Below are positions 52,026 through 60,841 of a DNA stretch of 64,000 bases, piece after piece. Origin of the DNA: JAOUEA01 sp963790335 (GTDB lineage: Bacteria; Actinomycetota; UBA4738; HRBIN12). The notes beneath the pieces are model-generated. The model had not been told where the DNA came from. It worked only from the letters and a program-made list of their open reading frames with translations, and ran no database searches. A program made the position numbers and the translations under genes. The stretch spans positions 186,001 to 250,000 of the forward strand of contig CAWBOB010000007.1 of assembly GCA_963790335.1 (NCBI GenBank). Reading direction: 5' to 3'. Each line of letters begins with the position of its first letter. Within the stretch, counting starts at the first letter, position 1.

Positions 52026-53708
52026 CTATCCGCTCGGCTCGTGACCGGACCGGTCGGTCGAGTCGTCGGTCTCGTCATCGTCGTCGGCCGATGACATGCG
52101 GTCCCAGCCGACATCGGGCTTGACCTCGTCGGGCTTGGTGGTCGCTCCGAGCGCTGCCTCGGACCCGGCCCGTTCTCCGGTCGGCTGGAACGTGTCCTTG
52201 AACCCTTCCAATGCGGCCTTCAGCGCTTCCTCGGTCTCATCCGAGAGCTCGCCCGAGTCGCGGATCGTCGAGAAGACCTCGGGACTCCGGGTCTCGAGAT
52301 AGCTCGCGAACTCCTGGGAGAACCGCTTCGCGTCTTCCACGGGGAAGTCGTCCATGTGACCGCCGGTGACGGCGTAGATCGCGACGACCTGACGCTCGAC
52401 GGGCTGCGGCTCGTACTGCGGCTGCTTCAGGATCTCCACGACGCGGGCACCACGGGCCAGCTGCTGCTGCGATGCCTTGTCGAGCTCGGAGCCGAACTGC
52501 GCGAACGCTTCGAGCGCGCGGAACTGCGCCAGGTCCAGGCGCAGGCGGCCCGCGACCTTCTTCATCGCCTTGGTCTGCGCGGCGCCACCGACACGCGAGA
52601 CCGAGACACCCACGTTGATGGCCGGGCGCACGCCCGAGAAGAAGAGCTCCGACTCGAGGAAGAGCTGACCGTCGGTGATCGAGATGACGTTGGTCGGGAT
52701 ATACGCGGAGATGTCGCCGCCCTTGGTCTCGATGATCGGCAGCGCGGTCATCGAGCCGCCGCCCAGCTCGTCCGAGAGCTTCGCCGCTCGCTCGAGCAGT
52801 CGGGAGTGCAGGTAGAAGACATCGCCCGGGTACGCCTCGCGCCCCGGCGGGCGGCGAAGCAGCAGGGAGATCTCGCGGTACGCCACCGCTTGCTTGGACA
52901 GGTCGTCGAAGACGATCAGCACCGCATCGCCGTTGTTCATCCAGTACGCGCCGATCGCCGCACCGGCGTAGGGCGCCACGTATTGGAACGGCGCAGGATC
53001 GGACGCCGCGGCGTTCACGACCGTCGTGTACTCCAATGCACCCTGCTCTCGGAGTGTGTCCACGACCTCGGCGACGGTCGAGGCCTTCTGCCCGATCGCG
53101 ACGTAGATGCACTTGACCGCCTGGTCGGTGCCCCAGTACTGCTTCTGCGCGATGATCGTGTCGAGCGCCACGGCCGTTTTGCCCGTCTGCCGGTCACCGA
53201 TGATGAGCTGACGCTGCCCCCGCCCGATGGCCGTCATCGCGTCGATCGCGATGATGCCGGTGTACATCGGTTCCTTCACCGGTTGACGCGACACCACGTT
53301 CGGCGCCTGCACCTCGAGGTTGCGGGTCTCCTCGGACTGGATCGCGCCTCGATCGTCGATCGGCCGCCCGAGCCCGTCGACCACGCGACCGAGGAAGCCG
53401 TCACCGACCGGGACCGACAGGATGCGCCCGGTCTGGGTGACGGGGTCGCCTTCCTCGATACCGGCGGAATCACCGAACACGATGCAGCCGATCTCGTGCT
53501 CGTCGAGGTTGAACGCCATGCCGAGCAACCCGCCGGGGAACTCGAGCAGCTCGTTGGCCATCGTCCGAGGAAGTCCGGAGACGCGCGCGATGCCGTCCCC
53601 GACCTCGATGACGCGCCCGACCTCCTCTCGGTCGACGCTCGGCTCCCAGCTCTCGACGTTGCGTCTCAGTGCCTCCGCGATGCTCGCGGGGTCGATGTTC
53701 ACTGCCAT
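52026..53708 (-). CDS. atpA: ATP synthase F1 alpha subunit with acidic C-terminal tail
   Basis: Non-catalytic nucleotide-binding subunit, 560 residues. Walker A GDRQTGKTAVALD, the Arg finger region AINVGVSVSRVGGAAQ and ARGARVVEIL are as expected. After the usual end near residue 508 comes about 50 extra residues that finish with an acidic cluster (SSADDDDETDD). Mycobacterial alpha subunits also carry a C-terminal extension, which suppresses ATP hydrolysis; this tail differs in sequence. Confidence 0.97.
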   Translation of the reverse strand: MAVNIDPASIAEALRRNVESWEPSVDREEVGRVIEVGDGIARVSGLPRTMANELLEFPGGLLGMAFNLDEHEIGCIVFGDSAGIEEGDPVTQTGRILSVPVGDGFLGRVVDGLGRPIDDRGAIQSEETRNLEVQAPNVVSRQPVKEPMYTGIIAIDAMTAIGRGQRQLIIGDRQTGKTAVALDTIIAQKQYWGTDQAVKCIYVAIGQKASTVAEVVDTLREQGALEYTTVVNAAASDPAPFQYVAPYAGAAIGAYWMNNGDAVLIVFDDLSKQAVAYREISLLLRRPPGREAYPGDVFYLHSRLLERAAKLSDELGGGSMTALPIIETKGGDISAYIPTNVISITDGQLFLESELFFSGVRPAINVGVSVSRVGGAAQTKAMKKVAGRLRLDLAQFRALEAFAQFGSELDKASQQQLARGARVVEILKQPQYEPQPVERQVVAIYAVTGGHMDDFPVEDAKRFSQEFASYLETRSPEVFSTIRDSGELSDETEEALKAALEGFKDTFQPTGERAGSEAALGATTKPDEVKPDVGWDRMSSADDDDETDDSTDRSGHEPSG

Positions 53709-53712
53709 CTCG

Positions 53713-54252
53713 TCACACGCTCCCTAGTCGCTGCTTGGCTTCGACGAGCCTGGTCGCAACCGAGCCGTCGAAGACTTCGTCGCCCACTCGCGCGATCACG
53801 CCACCCACGACGCTCGGATCGACGACGACCTTGACCTCGACCGTACGGCCTGTGGCCTCGGACAGGGCCTGGGCGATGCGCTCACGTTGGGCCTCGGAGA
53901 GCTCCACCGCCGATCGCACCTCGGCCAGGGCCTGGTCGCGTTCGCCGGCCGCCATCTCGGCGAGTCGCTGCACGATCTTGGGGATCTCGCGTGCCCGGCC
54001 GGCGTCGACAACGAAACCGAGCAGCGAGACGGTGAGTGGGTTCGCACGCTCGCCCAGGACGTCGCCCACCACGGCCTTCTTGTTCTCCGCGGGCAGCGCT
54101 GCGTCGGTCAACGCGTCGCGCAACGGGGTGTTCTGCTCCAAGGCCTTCGCGAAGGCGTAGAGCTCGTCCTCGACCGCCGGCAGCGCCTCCTCGGCGCGGG
54201 CGACGACGAACAGTGCCTCGGCGTACCCCTCGATCACGTTGTCGCTCGCCAC
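53713..54252 (-). CDS. atpH: ATP synthase F1 delta subunit
   Basis: Peripheral-stalk subunit, 179 residues. EGYAEALFVVARAEEALPAV near the N-terminus and the C-terminal VKVVVDPSVVGGVIARVGDEVFDGSVATRL (in part) are characteristic. It is separate from the b subunit here, unlike the fused b-delta of mycobacteria. The start is ATG at 54252. Confidence 0.94.
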   Translation of the reverse strand: MASDNVIEGYAEALFVVARAEEALPAVEDELYAFAKALEQNTPLRDALTDAALPAENKKAVVGDVLGERANPLTVSLLGFVVDAGRAREIPKIVQRLAEMAAGERDQALAEVRSAVELSEAQRERIAQALSEATGRTVEVKVVVDPSVVGGVIARVGDEVFDGSVATRLVEAKQRLGSV

Positions 54253-54269
54253 TCCCGTACCCCTCTGTC

Positions 54270-54836
54270 TCAGTTCTGGGCGGCGCCGCCCGCGACCTCA
54301 TCGATGTACTCGTCGATCAGGCGAGCGTGCGCCGTGGGGTCGAGCGACTGACCCACGACCCGACCGGCGAGCTCGACCGCGATCTCCCCCACCTGTGCGC
54401 GCAGCTCCTGGAAGACGCGATCCCGCTCGGCGCGGATCTCTTCCTGCGCGCGCGCGACGGTGGCCTGCGCTTCCTGCTCGGCCTTCGACTGCAGGTCTGC
54501 ACGCACCTGGTCGGCCGTGCTGCGGGCTTCCTCGATGATGCGGTTGGCCTCGTCGCGAGCGTTGGCCAGCTGCGCCCGGTAGTCCGCGAGCACCGTGTCG
54601 GCCTCGCTCCGGGTGGACTCGGCCTGCTCGAGCTCGCCCTGGATCTTCTCGCGACGCTCTTCGAGCATCGTGTTGAGCCGCGGCAGGACCCACTTCCACA
54701 TGAAGAAGAACAGGATGGCGAACGCGATCGCCCCGACGATCAGCTCCTCGGCATGCGGATAGAGGTCGGCCGCGTCGTTGGTCTCTTCGACCGCCTCCTC
54801 GGCGGCCACGATGAAGGCGAGGATCGCTGCAACCAT
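54270..54836 (-). CDS. atpF: ATP synthase Fo b subunit
   Basis: Peripheral stalk, 188 residues. One membrane helix, LIVGAIAFAILFFFMWKWVLP (about residues 32-52, in part), is followed by a long charged coiled coil, EERREKIQGELEQAESTRSEADTVL (in part). The start is ATG at 54836. This is the single-copy b type, with no b' gene in the operon. Confidence 0.95.
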   Translation of the reverse strand: MVAAILAFIVAAEEAVEETNDAADLYPHAEELIVGAIAFAILFFFMWKWVLPRLNTMLEERREKIQGELEQAESTRSEADTVLADYRAQLANARDEANRIIEEARSTADQVRADLQSKAEQEAQATVARAQEEIRAERDRVFQELRAQVGEIAVELAGRVVGQSLDPTAHARLIDEYIDEVAGGAAQN

Positions 54837-54854
54837 GGTTGGGCTCCCCTCGGC

Positions 54855-55100
54855 TCAGATGATGAACGAGAACGCGATACCGAACAGCGCCAGCGCCTCG
54901 ATCAACCCGATGCCGATGAACATCGTGGCGCGCACCTGTCCCGCGTACTCGGGCTGGCGAGCCATGGCCTCGACGGACTTGCCGATCAACACGCCGAGCC
55001 CGATGCCCGGTCCGATCGCGGCGAGACCGATCACGAGGCCTCGGCCGATCGTGGCCAGTCCCTCGAGGTCTCCCGTGAGCTGCGCGAGCAGTGCCAACAT
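54855..55100 (-). CDS. atpE: ATP synthase Fo c subunit
   Basis: Proton-carrying ring subunit, 81 residues. Two helices are joined by the polar loop EAMARQPEYAGQ. The first helix has the Gly-rich LAAIGPGIGLGVLIG and the second has the ion-binding carboxylate in GIGLIEALALFGIAF. Sodium-binding residues are not evident, so it is probably a proton-driven ring. Confidence 0.96.
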   Translation of the reverse strand: MLALLAQLTGDLEGLATIGRGLVIGLAAIGPGIGLGVLIGKSVEAMARQPEYAGQVRATMFIGIGLIEALALFGIAFSFII

Positions 55101-55112
55101 GCTGCCTCCTTG

Positions 55113-55910
55113 TCAGTGTTCCTCAGCCATGGCGCCGCCGATGTACGACGCGGTGAGGATGGCGAAGATGAACGCTTGCAGTCCGGACACGAAGATCTCG
55201 AAGCCCACGAGCACGACCGCGATGGCGAACGAGAACGGAGCGAAGATGGCCTCGAAGCCTCCTTGCAGCATCGCGATCGTGCCGAGGAAGAACACCGCGA
55301 GCAGGAAGTGCCCGGCGACGAAGTTGGCCCAGAGTCGGACCGAGAGGGTGATCGGCCTGATGATGATCTGCGTGAGGAACTCGATCGGGATGAGCAACAC
55401 GTAGAGCACCGCGGGCGCTCCCGGGGGAACCATGACGTGCTTGAGGTACCCGAAGAACCCGTGCTTGCGGATGCCGACCACGTTGTAAGTGACCCATGCC
55501 ACGATCGCCATGACGAGCGGGAACGCGATGCGGCTGTTCGACGAGAAGTTCACGCCCGGCACGACCTCGAAGATGTTCCAGAAGAAGATGGCGAAGAAGA
55601 AGGTGGCGAGCAGCGGCATGAACCGGGCGCTGTCGGCGCCGAGCATCGGGATCGCGATGTTCTCGCGAACGAACTGGATGCCGCTCTCGGCGAGGGTCTG
55701 CATCGTGCCCGGCACCACCGAGGGCTTGCGGAGCCCGAAGTAGAAGAAGGCGATGAAGCTCACGAAGCCCAGCAGCACCAGGAAGTGGATGAAGTTCATG
55801 CAGAACGACAGGCTCCCGATGTCGAGCGAAGGTCCCCAGCAGTCCCAGACGAAGTCCTTGGTGGTCGGCGGGTGGAACTGCGCGAGCAGGGCCGTCACGG
55901 TCGCGATCAT
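55113..55910 (-). CDS. atpB: ATP synthase Fo a subunit
   Basis: Proton-channel subunit, 265 residues. The essential Arg lies in TLSVRLWANFVAGHFLL, and the last helix region SGLQAFIFAILTASYIG holds the conserved Gln. The ATG at 55910 overlaps the atpI stop by 4 nt. Confidence 0.96.
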   Translation of the reverse strand: MIATVTALLAQFHPPTTKDFVWDCWGPSLDIGSLSFCMNFIHFLVLLGFVSFIAFFYFGLRKPSVVPGTMQTLAESGIQFVRENIAIPMLGADSARFMPLLATFFFAIFFWNIFEVVPGVNFSSNSRIAFPLVMAIVAWVTYNVVGIRKHGFFGYLKHVMVPPGAPAVLYVLLIPIEFLTQIIIRPITLSVRLWANFVAGHFLLAVFFLGTIAMLQGGFEAIFAPFSFAIAVVLVGFEIFVSGLQAFIFAILTASYIGGAMAEEH

Positions 55911-56368
55911 CGATCGACCCCCCCGGCACCCGTGGTCGAGCCGACGCGAGGAGCGGAGCCGGGGCTCGGGAAGGTCCACATGTCGGCCTGCATGCGCCCC
56001 GACAGCAGCTTCATCTCAGCGCCGAGCAGCACGATCGTCGATGGCACGACGGCGGCGATGAACGCGACCACCGAGAACCACGAGGTCTGGTCGAGCACCG
56101 CGATGATCGCGAGGATCACCCCGAGCCGGATCACGAACCCACAGAGCCCGACCGCGTAGAGCAGCACGGGCGAGATGGCGGCCGCCCACGCGGTCGACAG
56201 GCCGTGGGCGATGAAGTTGACGGAGACGACCGCGATGCCGATGGCTGCCGACCAACCGGCGTCGGCGTCGGCGGCGATCGTTCCGATCGCGAAAGCGAGG
56301 GCGGCGGCCGGAAGGGCGAACGGGGCGATGCGCCGGATCAGCTCGCGCTCTGGCTCAACCGTCGCCAC
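55907..56368 (-). CDS. atpI: ATP synthase assembly protein I-like
   Basis: A 153-residue membrane protein with four helices, between atpZ and atpB. AAIGIAVVSVNFIAHGLSTAWAA and IRLGVILAIIAVLDQTSWFS (each in part) fit the AtpI family, which helps assemble the c-ring. GTG at 56368 lies within the end of atpZ (14-nt overlap) with GGGGAG 6 nt upstream. Confidence 0.85.
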   Translation of the reverse strand: MATVEPERELIRRIAPFALPAAALAFAIGTIAADADAGWSAAIGIAVVSVNFIAHGLSTAWAAAISPVLLYAVGLCGFVIRLGVILAIIAVLDQTSWFSVVAFIAAVVPSTIVLLGAEMKLLSGRMQADMWTFPSPGSAPRVGSTTGAGGVDR

Positions 56369-56585
56369 CGTCTCCCCTTCCGTATCGGAGCCACACCAGG
56401 TAGGTCGCGCCGGCCGCGCCGAGCACCACGCCGACCGCGAAGATGATGCCGTCGGTGCCGAGCCATCGGTCGGCCAGATAGCCGAGACCACCCCAGGCGG
56501 CGATGCCACCGATCATCGTCGAAGTGATCGACCACCCGGTTCCCATGCCGCCCCACGCATCACCGCGTTGCTGTCGTGCCGTCAT
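56355..56585 (-). CDS. atpZ: AtpZ/AtpI-type small membrane protein, first gene of the atp operon
   Basis: A 76-residue protein with two helices: WSITSTMIGGIAAWGGLGYLADRWLG and FAVGVVLGAAGATYLVWLRYG (each in part). The family's GxxxGY-x-D-x-W pattern is present, and the protein is described as a Mg/Ca-related accessory of Fo. ATG at 56585 follows a near-consensus promoter by 9 nt. Confidence 0.8.
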   Translation of the reverse strand: MTARQQRGDAWGGMGTGWSITSTMIGGIAAWGGLGYLADRWLGTDGIIFAVGVVLGAAGATYLVWLRYGRGDGGDG

Positions 56586-56594
56586 GGGCGCATC

Positions 56595-56624
56595 AGTATA
56601 GGCAGCGGCTCTCACGGGCGTCAA
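56595..56624 (-). promoter_or_regulatory. Strong promoter of the atp operon
   Basis: On the minus strand TTGACG (56619-56624) and TATACT (56595-56600) are 18 bp apart, the best promoter match seen in the window. The ATG of atpZ is 9 nt after the -10, so the mRNA has almost no leader. Confidence 0.75.
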
Positions 56625-56660
56625 AGCACTGTTTCCGCAGGTCAAAGCCTGTTTTTCTGG
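56620..56660 (-). repeat. Tandem 20-21-nt direct repeat next to the atp promoter
   Basis: GTCAAAGCACTGTTTCCGCAG (56620-56640) and GTCAAAGCCTGTTTTTCTGG (56641-56660) are adjacent copies with 21-bp periodicity, two helical turns. The first copy runs into the -35 hexamer. The stretch is unusually AT-rich here, so it may act as an UP element or activator site. Confidence 0.5.
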
Positions 56661-56686
56661 GAGCTTGTGAATCGTTTCACAAGCTC
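56661..56686. terminator. Perfect 11-bp hairpin after potC
   Basis: GAGCTTGTGAA and TTCACAAGCTC pair around a 4-nt loop, 10 nt beyond the potC stop. The following bases on the minus strand (CCCAGAAAAACAGG) are not U-rich, so termination may be partial. It separates the pot and atp operons. Confidence 0.6.
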
Positions 56687-56695
56687 TGTCGCGAT

Positions 56696-57547
56696 TCAGG
56701 TCGTCGTCTTGGCGGCACGGAGCCTCGTCAACGCATAGATGCCGGCGAGGGTCAAGCCTCCTAAGAAGATGAACGTCGCGAACACGAAGACGTGCGGAGG
56801 GATGCCGACCTTCGTCGCTCCGTACACCCAGGTCGGGAACATCGTCGCGGGCCCCTGCACGAAGTTGCTGATGACGAAGTCGTCCATCGACAACGCGAAG
56901 GCGAGCAGCCACCCGGCCAGGATCCCGGGGAAGATCAATGGGAGCGTGACCTTGAAGAAGGTGACGAACGGTCCGGCGCCGAGGTCCATCGCCGCGTCCT
57001 CGAGGGAGCGATCGAGCCCGGCCGCCCTCGCGCGCACCGTCACGGCCACGAACGGGATGCTGAACATCACGTGCGACACGAACAGCGTGCTGAGTCCTCT
57101 CGCGACGCCCAGGGTCACGAAGTACAGGGCCAGTGCGGCTCCCAGCACGACCTCGGGCGAAGAGATGCCGAGGAAGATCACGAAGTCGGTGGTGGACTTG
57201 CCGCGGTAGCGGTAGCGGGCCAACGCCAGTCCGATCAGCGCGCCGAGACCCGCGGCGGCCAACGAGCTCGAGAACGCGATCAACAGGGAATGTTGCAGAG
57301 CCTCGGTGAGGTCGGGGATCTCGAAAACCCGCTCGTACCAAACTGTGGTGAAGCCGAACCAGGTCAGCTTGACCCGCGGCGATGTGCCGAACCCGACATC
57401 GGTGTCATTGAAGCTGAACAGCACGATCACGAAGATCGGGAAACACAGGTAGAGCAAGAACAGGGTCGAGTAGGTAGGCAGGATGAACCTGGTCCATCGC
57501 TTGCGCGGCTCCCGCCGCACGGCGACCTCGCGGGCAAGCTCCTCCAC
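56696..57547 (-). CDS. potC: Spermidine/putrescine ABC transporter permease
   Basis: A 283-residue inner-membrane permease with six helices. The EAA loop DLGAGPFVTFFKVTLPLIFPGIL (in part) matches binding-protein-dependent permeases. It starts with GTG at 57547, with only a weak ribosome-binding site. A CTG at 57562, overlapping the potB stop as CTGA and with GAGGAGG 7 nt upstream, is an alternative start, adding five residues. Confidence 0.92.
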   Translation of the reverse strand: MEELAREVAVRREPRKRWTRFILPTYSTLFLLYLCFPIFVIVLFSFNDTDVGFGTSPRVKLTWFGFTTVWYERVFEIPDLTEALQHSLLIAFSSSLAAAGLGALIGLALARYRYRGKSTTDFVIFLGISSPEVVLGAALALYFVTLGVARGLSTLFVSHVMFSIPFVAVTVRARAAGLDRSLEDAAMDLGAGPFVTFFKVTLPLIFPGILAGWLLAFALSMDDFVISNFVQGPATMFPTWVYGATKVGIPPHVFVFATFIFLGGLTLAGIYALTRLRAAKTTT

Positions 57548-57558
57548 CCTGGCCGTGC

Positions 57559-58389
57559 TCAGGTCGTCACCTCCTCGGTGCCGAGCAGGCGCGCATAGAC
57601 GATCGCGCCAACGAGCAAGATCGCCATCAGGATGAAGGCCAGGGTCGCCGCCTCGGGGTAGTCGCGCGCCTGCAGGAACTCCTGCTGGATGATGTTGCCG
57701 ATCATGGCGGTGCCCGGGCCGCCGAGGACCTCTGCGTTGATGTAGTCCCCCACCGCGGGGATCGACGTGAGCAGCATGGCCGCGAACACTCCTGGCAGTG
57801 AGAGGGGGAACACGACCTTGCGGAACGCCTCGGTTCGATTCGAATAGAGATCCTTCGCCGCCTCCACCAACCGCCGATCGATGCGCTCGAGCGAGACGTA
57901 GAGCGGCAGGATCGTGAAGGGCAGCAGGTTGTAGGTGATGCCAGCAACTACCGCCACGGTCGAGCCGATCACGTTGTAGTCGTCGGGCAGCAGCCCGACG
58001 TCTTTGAGCGTGCCGAGCACCAAGCCTTGATCGGAGAGGATCAGGCTCCACGACACCGTCCGGATGACGAACGACACGAAGAACGGCAGCAGCAAGATGA
58101 ACAGGAACACGTTCTTGAACCTGCCTCCGTAGAAGGCGATCCAGTAGGCGATCGGGTAGGCCAATACCAGCGCGATCGCCGTGACCATGGCACCGTTCCG
58201 CAAGGAGCGGACCACGAATTCCCAATTCTTGGAGAGGGCCTCGCTGTAGTTCGCGAACCGCCAGGTGAGGGTGTACCCGCTGATCGCATCGCCCGTCTGC
58301 AGCGAGATGCTCGCCATCGCGACCATGGGCACGATGAACAGCGCGATCACCCACAGCCCGCCGGGGGCGAGCAGCCCGTAGGCAGCCAC
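57559..58389 (-). CDS. potB: Spermidine/putrescine ABC transporter permease
   Basis: A 276-residue permease. LLAPGGLWVIALFIVPMVAMASISL (in part) opens the first helix and DLYSNRTEAFRKVVFPLSLPGVFA (in part) is the EAA loop. The GTG at 58389 is the first standard start after the potD stop; a basic RRRERLGKR stretch just upstream in frame suggests translation could begin a little earlier. Confidence 0.92.
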   Translation of the reverse strand: MAAYGLLAPGGLWVIALFIVPMVAMASISLQTGDAISGYTLTWRFANYSEALSKNWEFVVRSLRNGAMVTAIALVLAYPIAYWIAFYGGRFKNVFLFILLLPFFVSFVIRTVSWSLILSDQGLVLGTLKDVGLLPDDYNVIGSTVAVVAGITYNLLPFTILPLYVSLERIDRRLVEAAKDLYSNRTEAFRKVVFPLSLPGVFAAMLLTSIPAVGDYINAEVLGGPGTAMIGNIIQQEFLQARDYPEAATLAFILMAILLVGAIVYARLLGTEEVTT

Positions 58390-58421
58390 CCGCTTCCCGA
58401 GACGTTCGCGGCGGCGCGGGC

Positions 58422-59714
58422 CTAGGTCGTGAAGATCGGCAGGAACAGGTCGTTCCATGTTTCGGTCTCTTCTCCCGGCTCGAGCACCCGGTAGTTGTAG
58501 AGCTTCGTCTCGGGAGTGGGGAAGACGAGCGGGCTGTTGGCGATCGTCTCCAGCACGGCTTTGCTGCTGCCCTTGGCGGCGTCGGCGTCGGCTTGCACGA
58601 TCTCGCCGCCCGCCGGCACCGGGCTCACATAGGCGTTCCATTCGGTCAGCAGCGCGGCCATCTCGGGGTCGTAGTAGTGGTCCATGACCATCATCGCGCC
58701 CTTCGGGTTGGCGGCGTTCATCGGGATCAGCATGTTGTCGACCCAGACGATGCCGGCCGGCTCCGAGAGCCCGAATTCGAAGGTCGCGAACTCGGGGTAG
58801 TAGAGGGAATCGTTGATGATGTCGCCCGACCACGCCATGGTGGCCCACAGGTCGCCGTTCTCGAACGCGGTCAGGTACCCCTGGTCGTCCCACTTGCGCA
58901 GGCCGCCCCACTCGTTGAACGTCATGAGCAGGTCGGCCGCCTTCTGCCAGTCGTCCGGTGTGGACGTTTCCGGGTCGATGCCCAGCTCGACCATCGCCAG
59001 GTTCGGCGAATCGGCGTTGTTGCCGAAGAGCGAGACGTGACCCTTCCAGTCGTCGTTCATCAGATCCTGCATGCCGGTGATCGGACCGTCGACGAAGTCC
59101 GTGTTCCACGCGTAGCCGGTCATGCCCGACTGCCATGCCATCGAGTACTTGTTGCCCGGGTCGTAGGCGGGATCCTTGAAGTCATCGCCGGCGTTCGCGT
59201 CGAAGTTCGGACGGCCCTCCTGGTCGAGCGGTGTCAGGTACCCCAGGGCGATCATCTCGGTGAGCTCCTGCCCGTTCGTGATGACGATGATGTCGTGCCC
59301 GGTGTCCTGACCGGCTTCCAGGGCGGGGCGGATCGCTGCGTAGAAATCCTCGTTGGCGTTGATGTCCGCGCGATACTCGACCTCGATGCCCGTCTTCTCG
59401 GTGAACATGTCGAGGCTCGGCCGGATGCGGTTGCCGTCCTTGTCCTTCGCGATGTCGAGGTAGGCCGGCCAGTTCGTGAAGTTCACCAGGTCGCCGGCTT
59501 CCTGCTCGGCCCACCACTCGGGGCTACCGACCCCGCCAGCCTCGGGGGCCTGGGTGGCCTCCTGACCCGGTGTGCCGCAGGCGGCGAGGATCGACGAGAG
59601 ACTCAGCGCCCCTGCCCCCACCCCCGCGGCCTTGAGCATGGTGCGCCTGGACATGCGCTTGGAGGTCATGCCTCGCAGCCACGCGGGATCGATGTTGCGG
59701 AAATCGTTGCTCAT
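58422..59714 (-). CDS. potD: Spermidine/putrescine ABC transporter substrate-binding lipoprotein
   Basis: A 430-residue periplasmic-binding-type lipoprotein. The N-terminus has a twin-arginine pattern SRRTMLKAAGVGAGALSLSSILAACG, with the lipobox Cys near residue 46. FTNWPAYLDI, GHDIIVITNGQELTEMIALG and YPEFATFEFGLSEPAGIVWVDN (each in part) fit the PotD/F family. The ATG at 59714 overlaps the potA stop by 4 nt. Tat export would allow folding before translocation. Confidence 0.93.
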   Translation of the reverse strand: MSNDFRNIDPAWLRGMTSKRMSRRTMLKAAGVGAGALSLSSILAACGTPGQEATQAPEAGGVGSPEWWAEQEAGDLVNFTNWPAYLDIAKDKDGNRIRPSLDMFTEKTGIEVEYRADINANEDFYAAIRPALEAGQDTGHDIIVITNGQELTEMIALGYLTPLDQEGRPNFDANAGDDFKDPAYDPGNKYSMAWQSGMTGYAWNTDFVDGPITGMQDLMNDDWKGHVSLFGNNADSPNLAMVELGIDPETSTPDDWQKAADLLMTFNEWGGLRKWDDQGYLTAFENGDLWATMAWSGDIINDSLYYPEFATFEFGLSEPAGIVWVDNMLIPMNAANPKGAMMVMDHYYDPEMAALLTEWNAYVSPVPAGGEIVQADADAAKGSSKAVLETIANSPLVFPTPETKLYNYRVLEPGEETETWNDLFLPIFTT

Positions 59715-60841
59715 GCCACTTCATCCTCCTCGATGAGACCTTCCGACGGTTCGACGACGAAGGTGTGCTCGGGCAGCCATTCCAGCCGCACCTGCTCTCC
59801 GGCCCGGGGCAGCGTTCCGGCCGCCCCGAGGTTCTGCACGTACACGGTCAACTGATGCCCCGCGGGACCGTCGACCTTGAACTGGTAGTTGACGCCGATG
59901 TAGCTCGACATGCGCACGACGCCGCTCACGTGGTTGCGATCCGACGGAGCCCGGCCGTCGTCGGCAACGATCGTGATCTTCTCCGGGCGCACGCCGACCT
60001 TGGTGGCGGTGGCGAGCTGGTCCGCGGGTCTCGCAGCCTGGGCGAGCAGGGTTTCCCCGGTGGTCAGGCGCACGGTGACCTCGCCGTTGGACGACTCCTT
60101 GATCTCGCCCTCGAGCAGGTTCGAGGCCCCGAGGAATCCCGCGACGAACTCGGTGGCGGGATGCTCGTACACGTCTTCGGGGGAACCGAGCTGCTCGATC
60201 TTGCCGAGGCGCATGACCGCGAGCCGATCCGACATCGTCATGGCCTCTTCCTGGTCGTGCGTGACGTAGATGAACGTGATGCCGACCTCCTGCTGGATGC
60301 GCTTGAGGTACAGCTGCATCTGCTTGCGGAGCTTCATGTCGAGGGCGCCGAGCGGCTCGTCGAGCAGCAGCACCTGCGGATGGTTCACGAGGGCCCTCGC
60401 GAGGGCCACGCGCTGCTGCTGACCTCCCGACATCTGCGGCGGCTTGCGCTTCTCGAAGCCCGTGAGGTCGACGAGCCGCATGGTGTCGGCGACCCGGGTC
60501 TCGATCTCGCTCTTGTCGACCTTCTTGCGGCGCAGGCCGAACGCGACGTTCTCGTACACATCGAGATGCGGGAACAGGGCGTAGGACTGGAAGACGGTGT
60601 TCACGTCGCGCTTGTACGGAGGAAGGTCGGTGACGTCGCGCCCACCGAGGTACACGGTGCCGTAGGTCGGATCCTCGAAGCCGCCGATCATGCGCAGCGT
60701 GGTGGTCTTGCCGCAGCCCGAGGGGCCGAGCATCGAGAAGAACTCGCCCTCGGCGATGTCGAGCGAGAGGTCGTCGACGGCCGCGACCTCACCGAACATC
60801 TTCGTCACCCGTTCCAGGCGTACGTCGATCTCGCTCGGCAC
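59711..60841 (-). CDS. potA: Spermidine/putrescine ABC transporter ATP-binding protein
   Basis: A 376-residue ATPase. Walker A GPSGCGKTTTLRMIGG, signature SGGQQQRVALARAL, Walker B VLLLDEPLGALD and the switch His VTHDQEEA are present, and a C-terminal TOBE-type regulatory domain follows residue 270. GTG at 60841 has GGAG 8 nt upstream. It is the first gene of potADBC. Confidence 0.95.
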   Translation of the reverse strand: MPSEIDVRLERVTKMFGEVAAVDDLSLDIAEGEFFSMLGPSGCGKTTTLRMIGGFEDPTYGTVYLGGRDVTDLPPYKRDVNTVFQSYALFPHLDVYENVAFGLRRKKVDKSEIETRVADTMRLVDLTGFEKRKPPQMSGGQQQRVALARALVNHPQVLLLDEPLGALDMKLRKQMQLYLKRIQQEVGITFIYVTHDQEEAMTMSDRLAVMRLGKIEQLGSPEDVYEHPATEFVAGFLGASNLLEGEIKESSNGEVTVRLTTGETLLAQAARPADQLATATKVGVRPEKITIVADDGRAPSDRNHVSGVVRMSSYIGVNYQFKVDGPAGHQLTVYVQNLGAAGTLPRAGEQVRLEWLPEHTFVVEPSEGLIEEDEVA

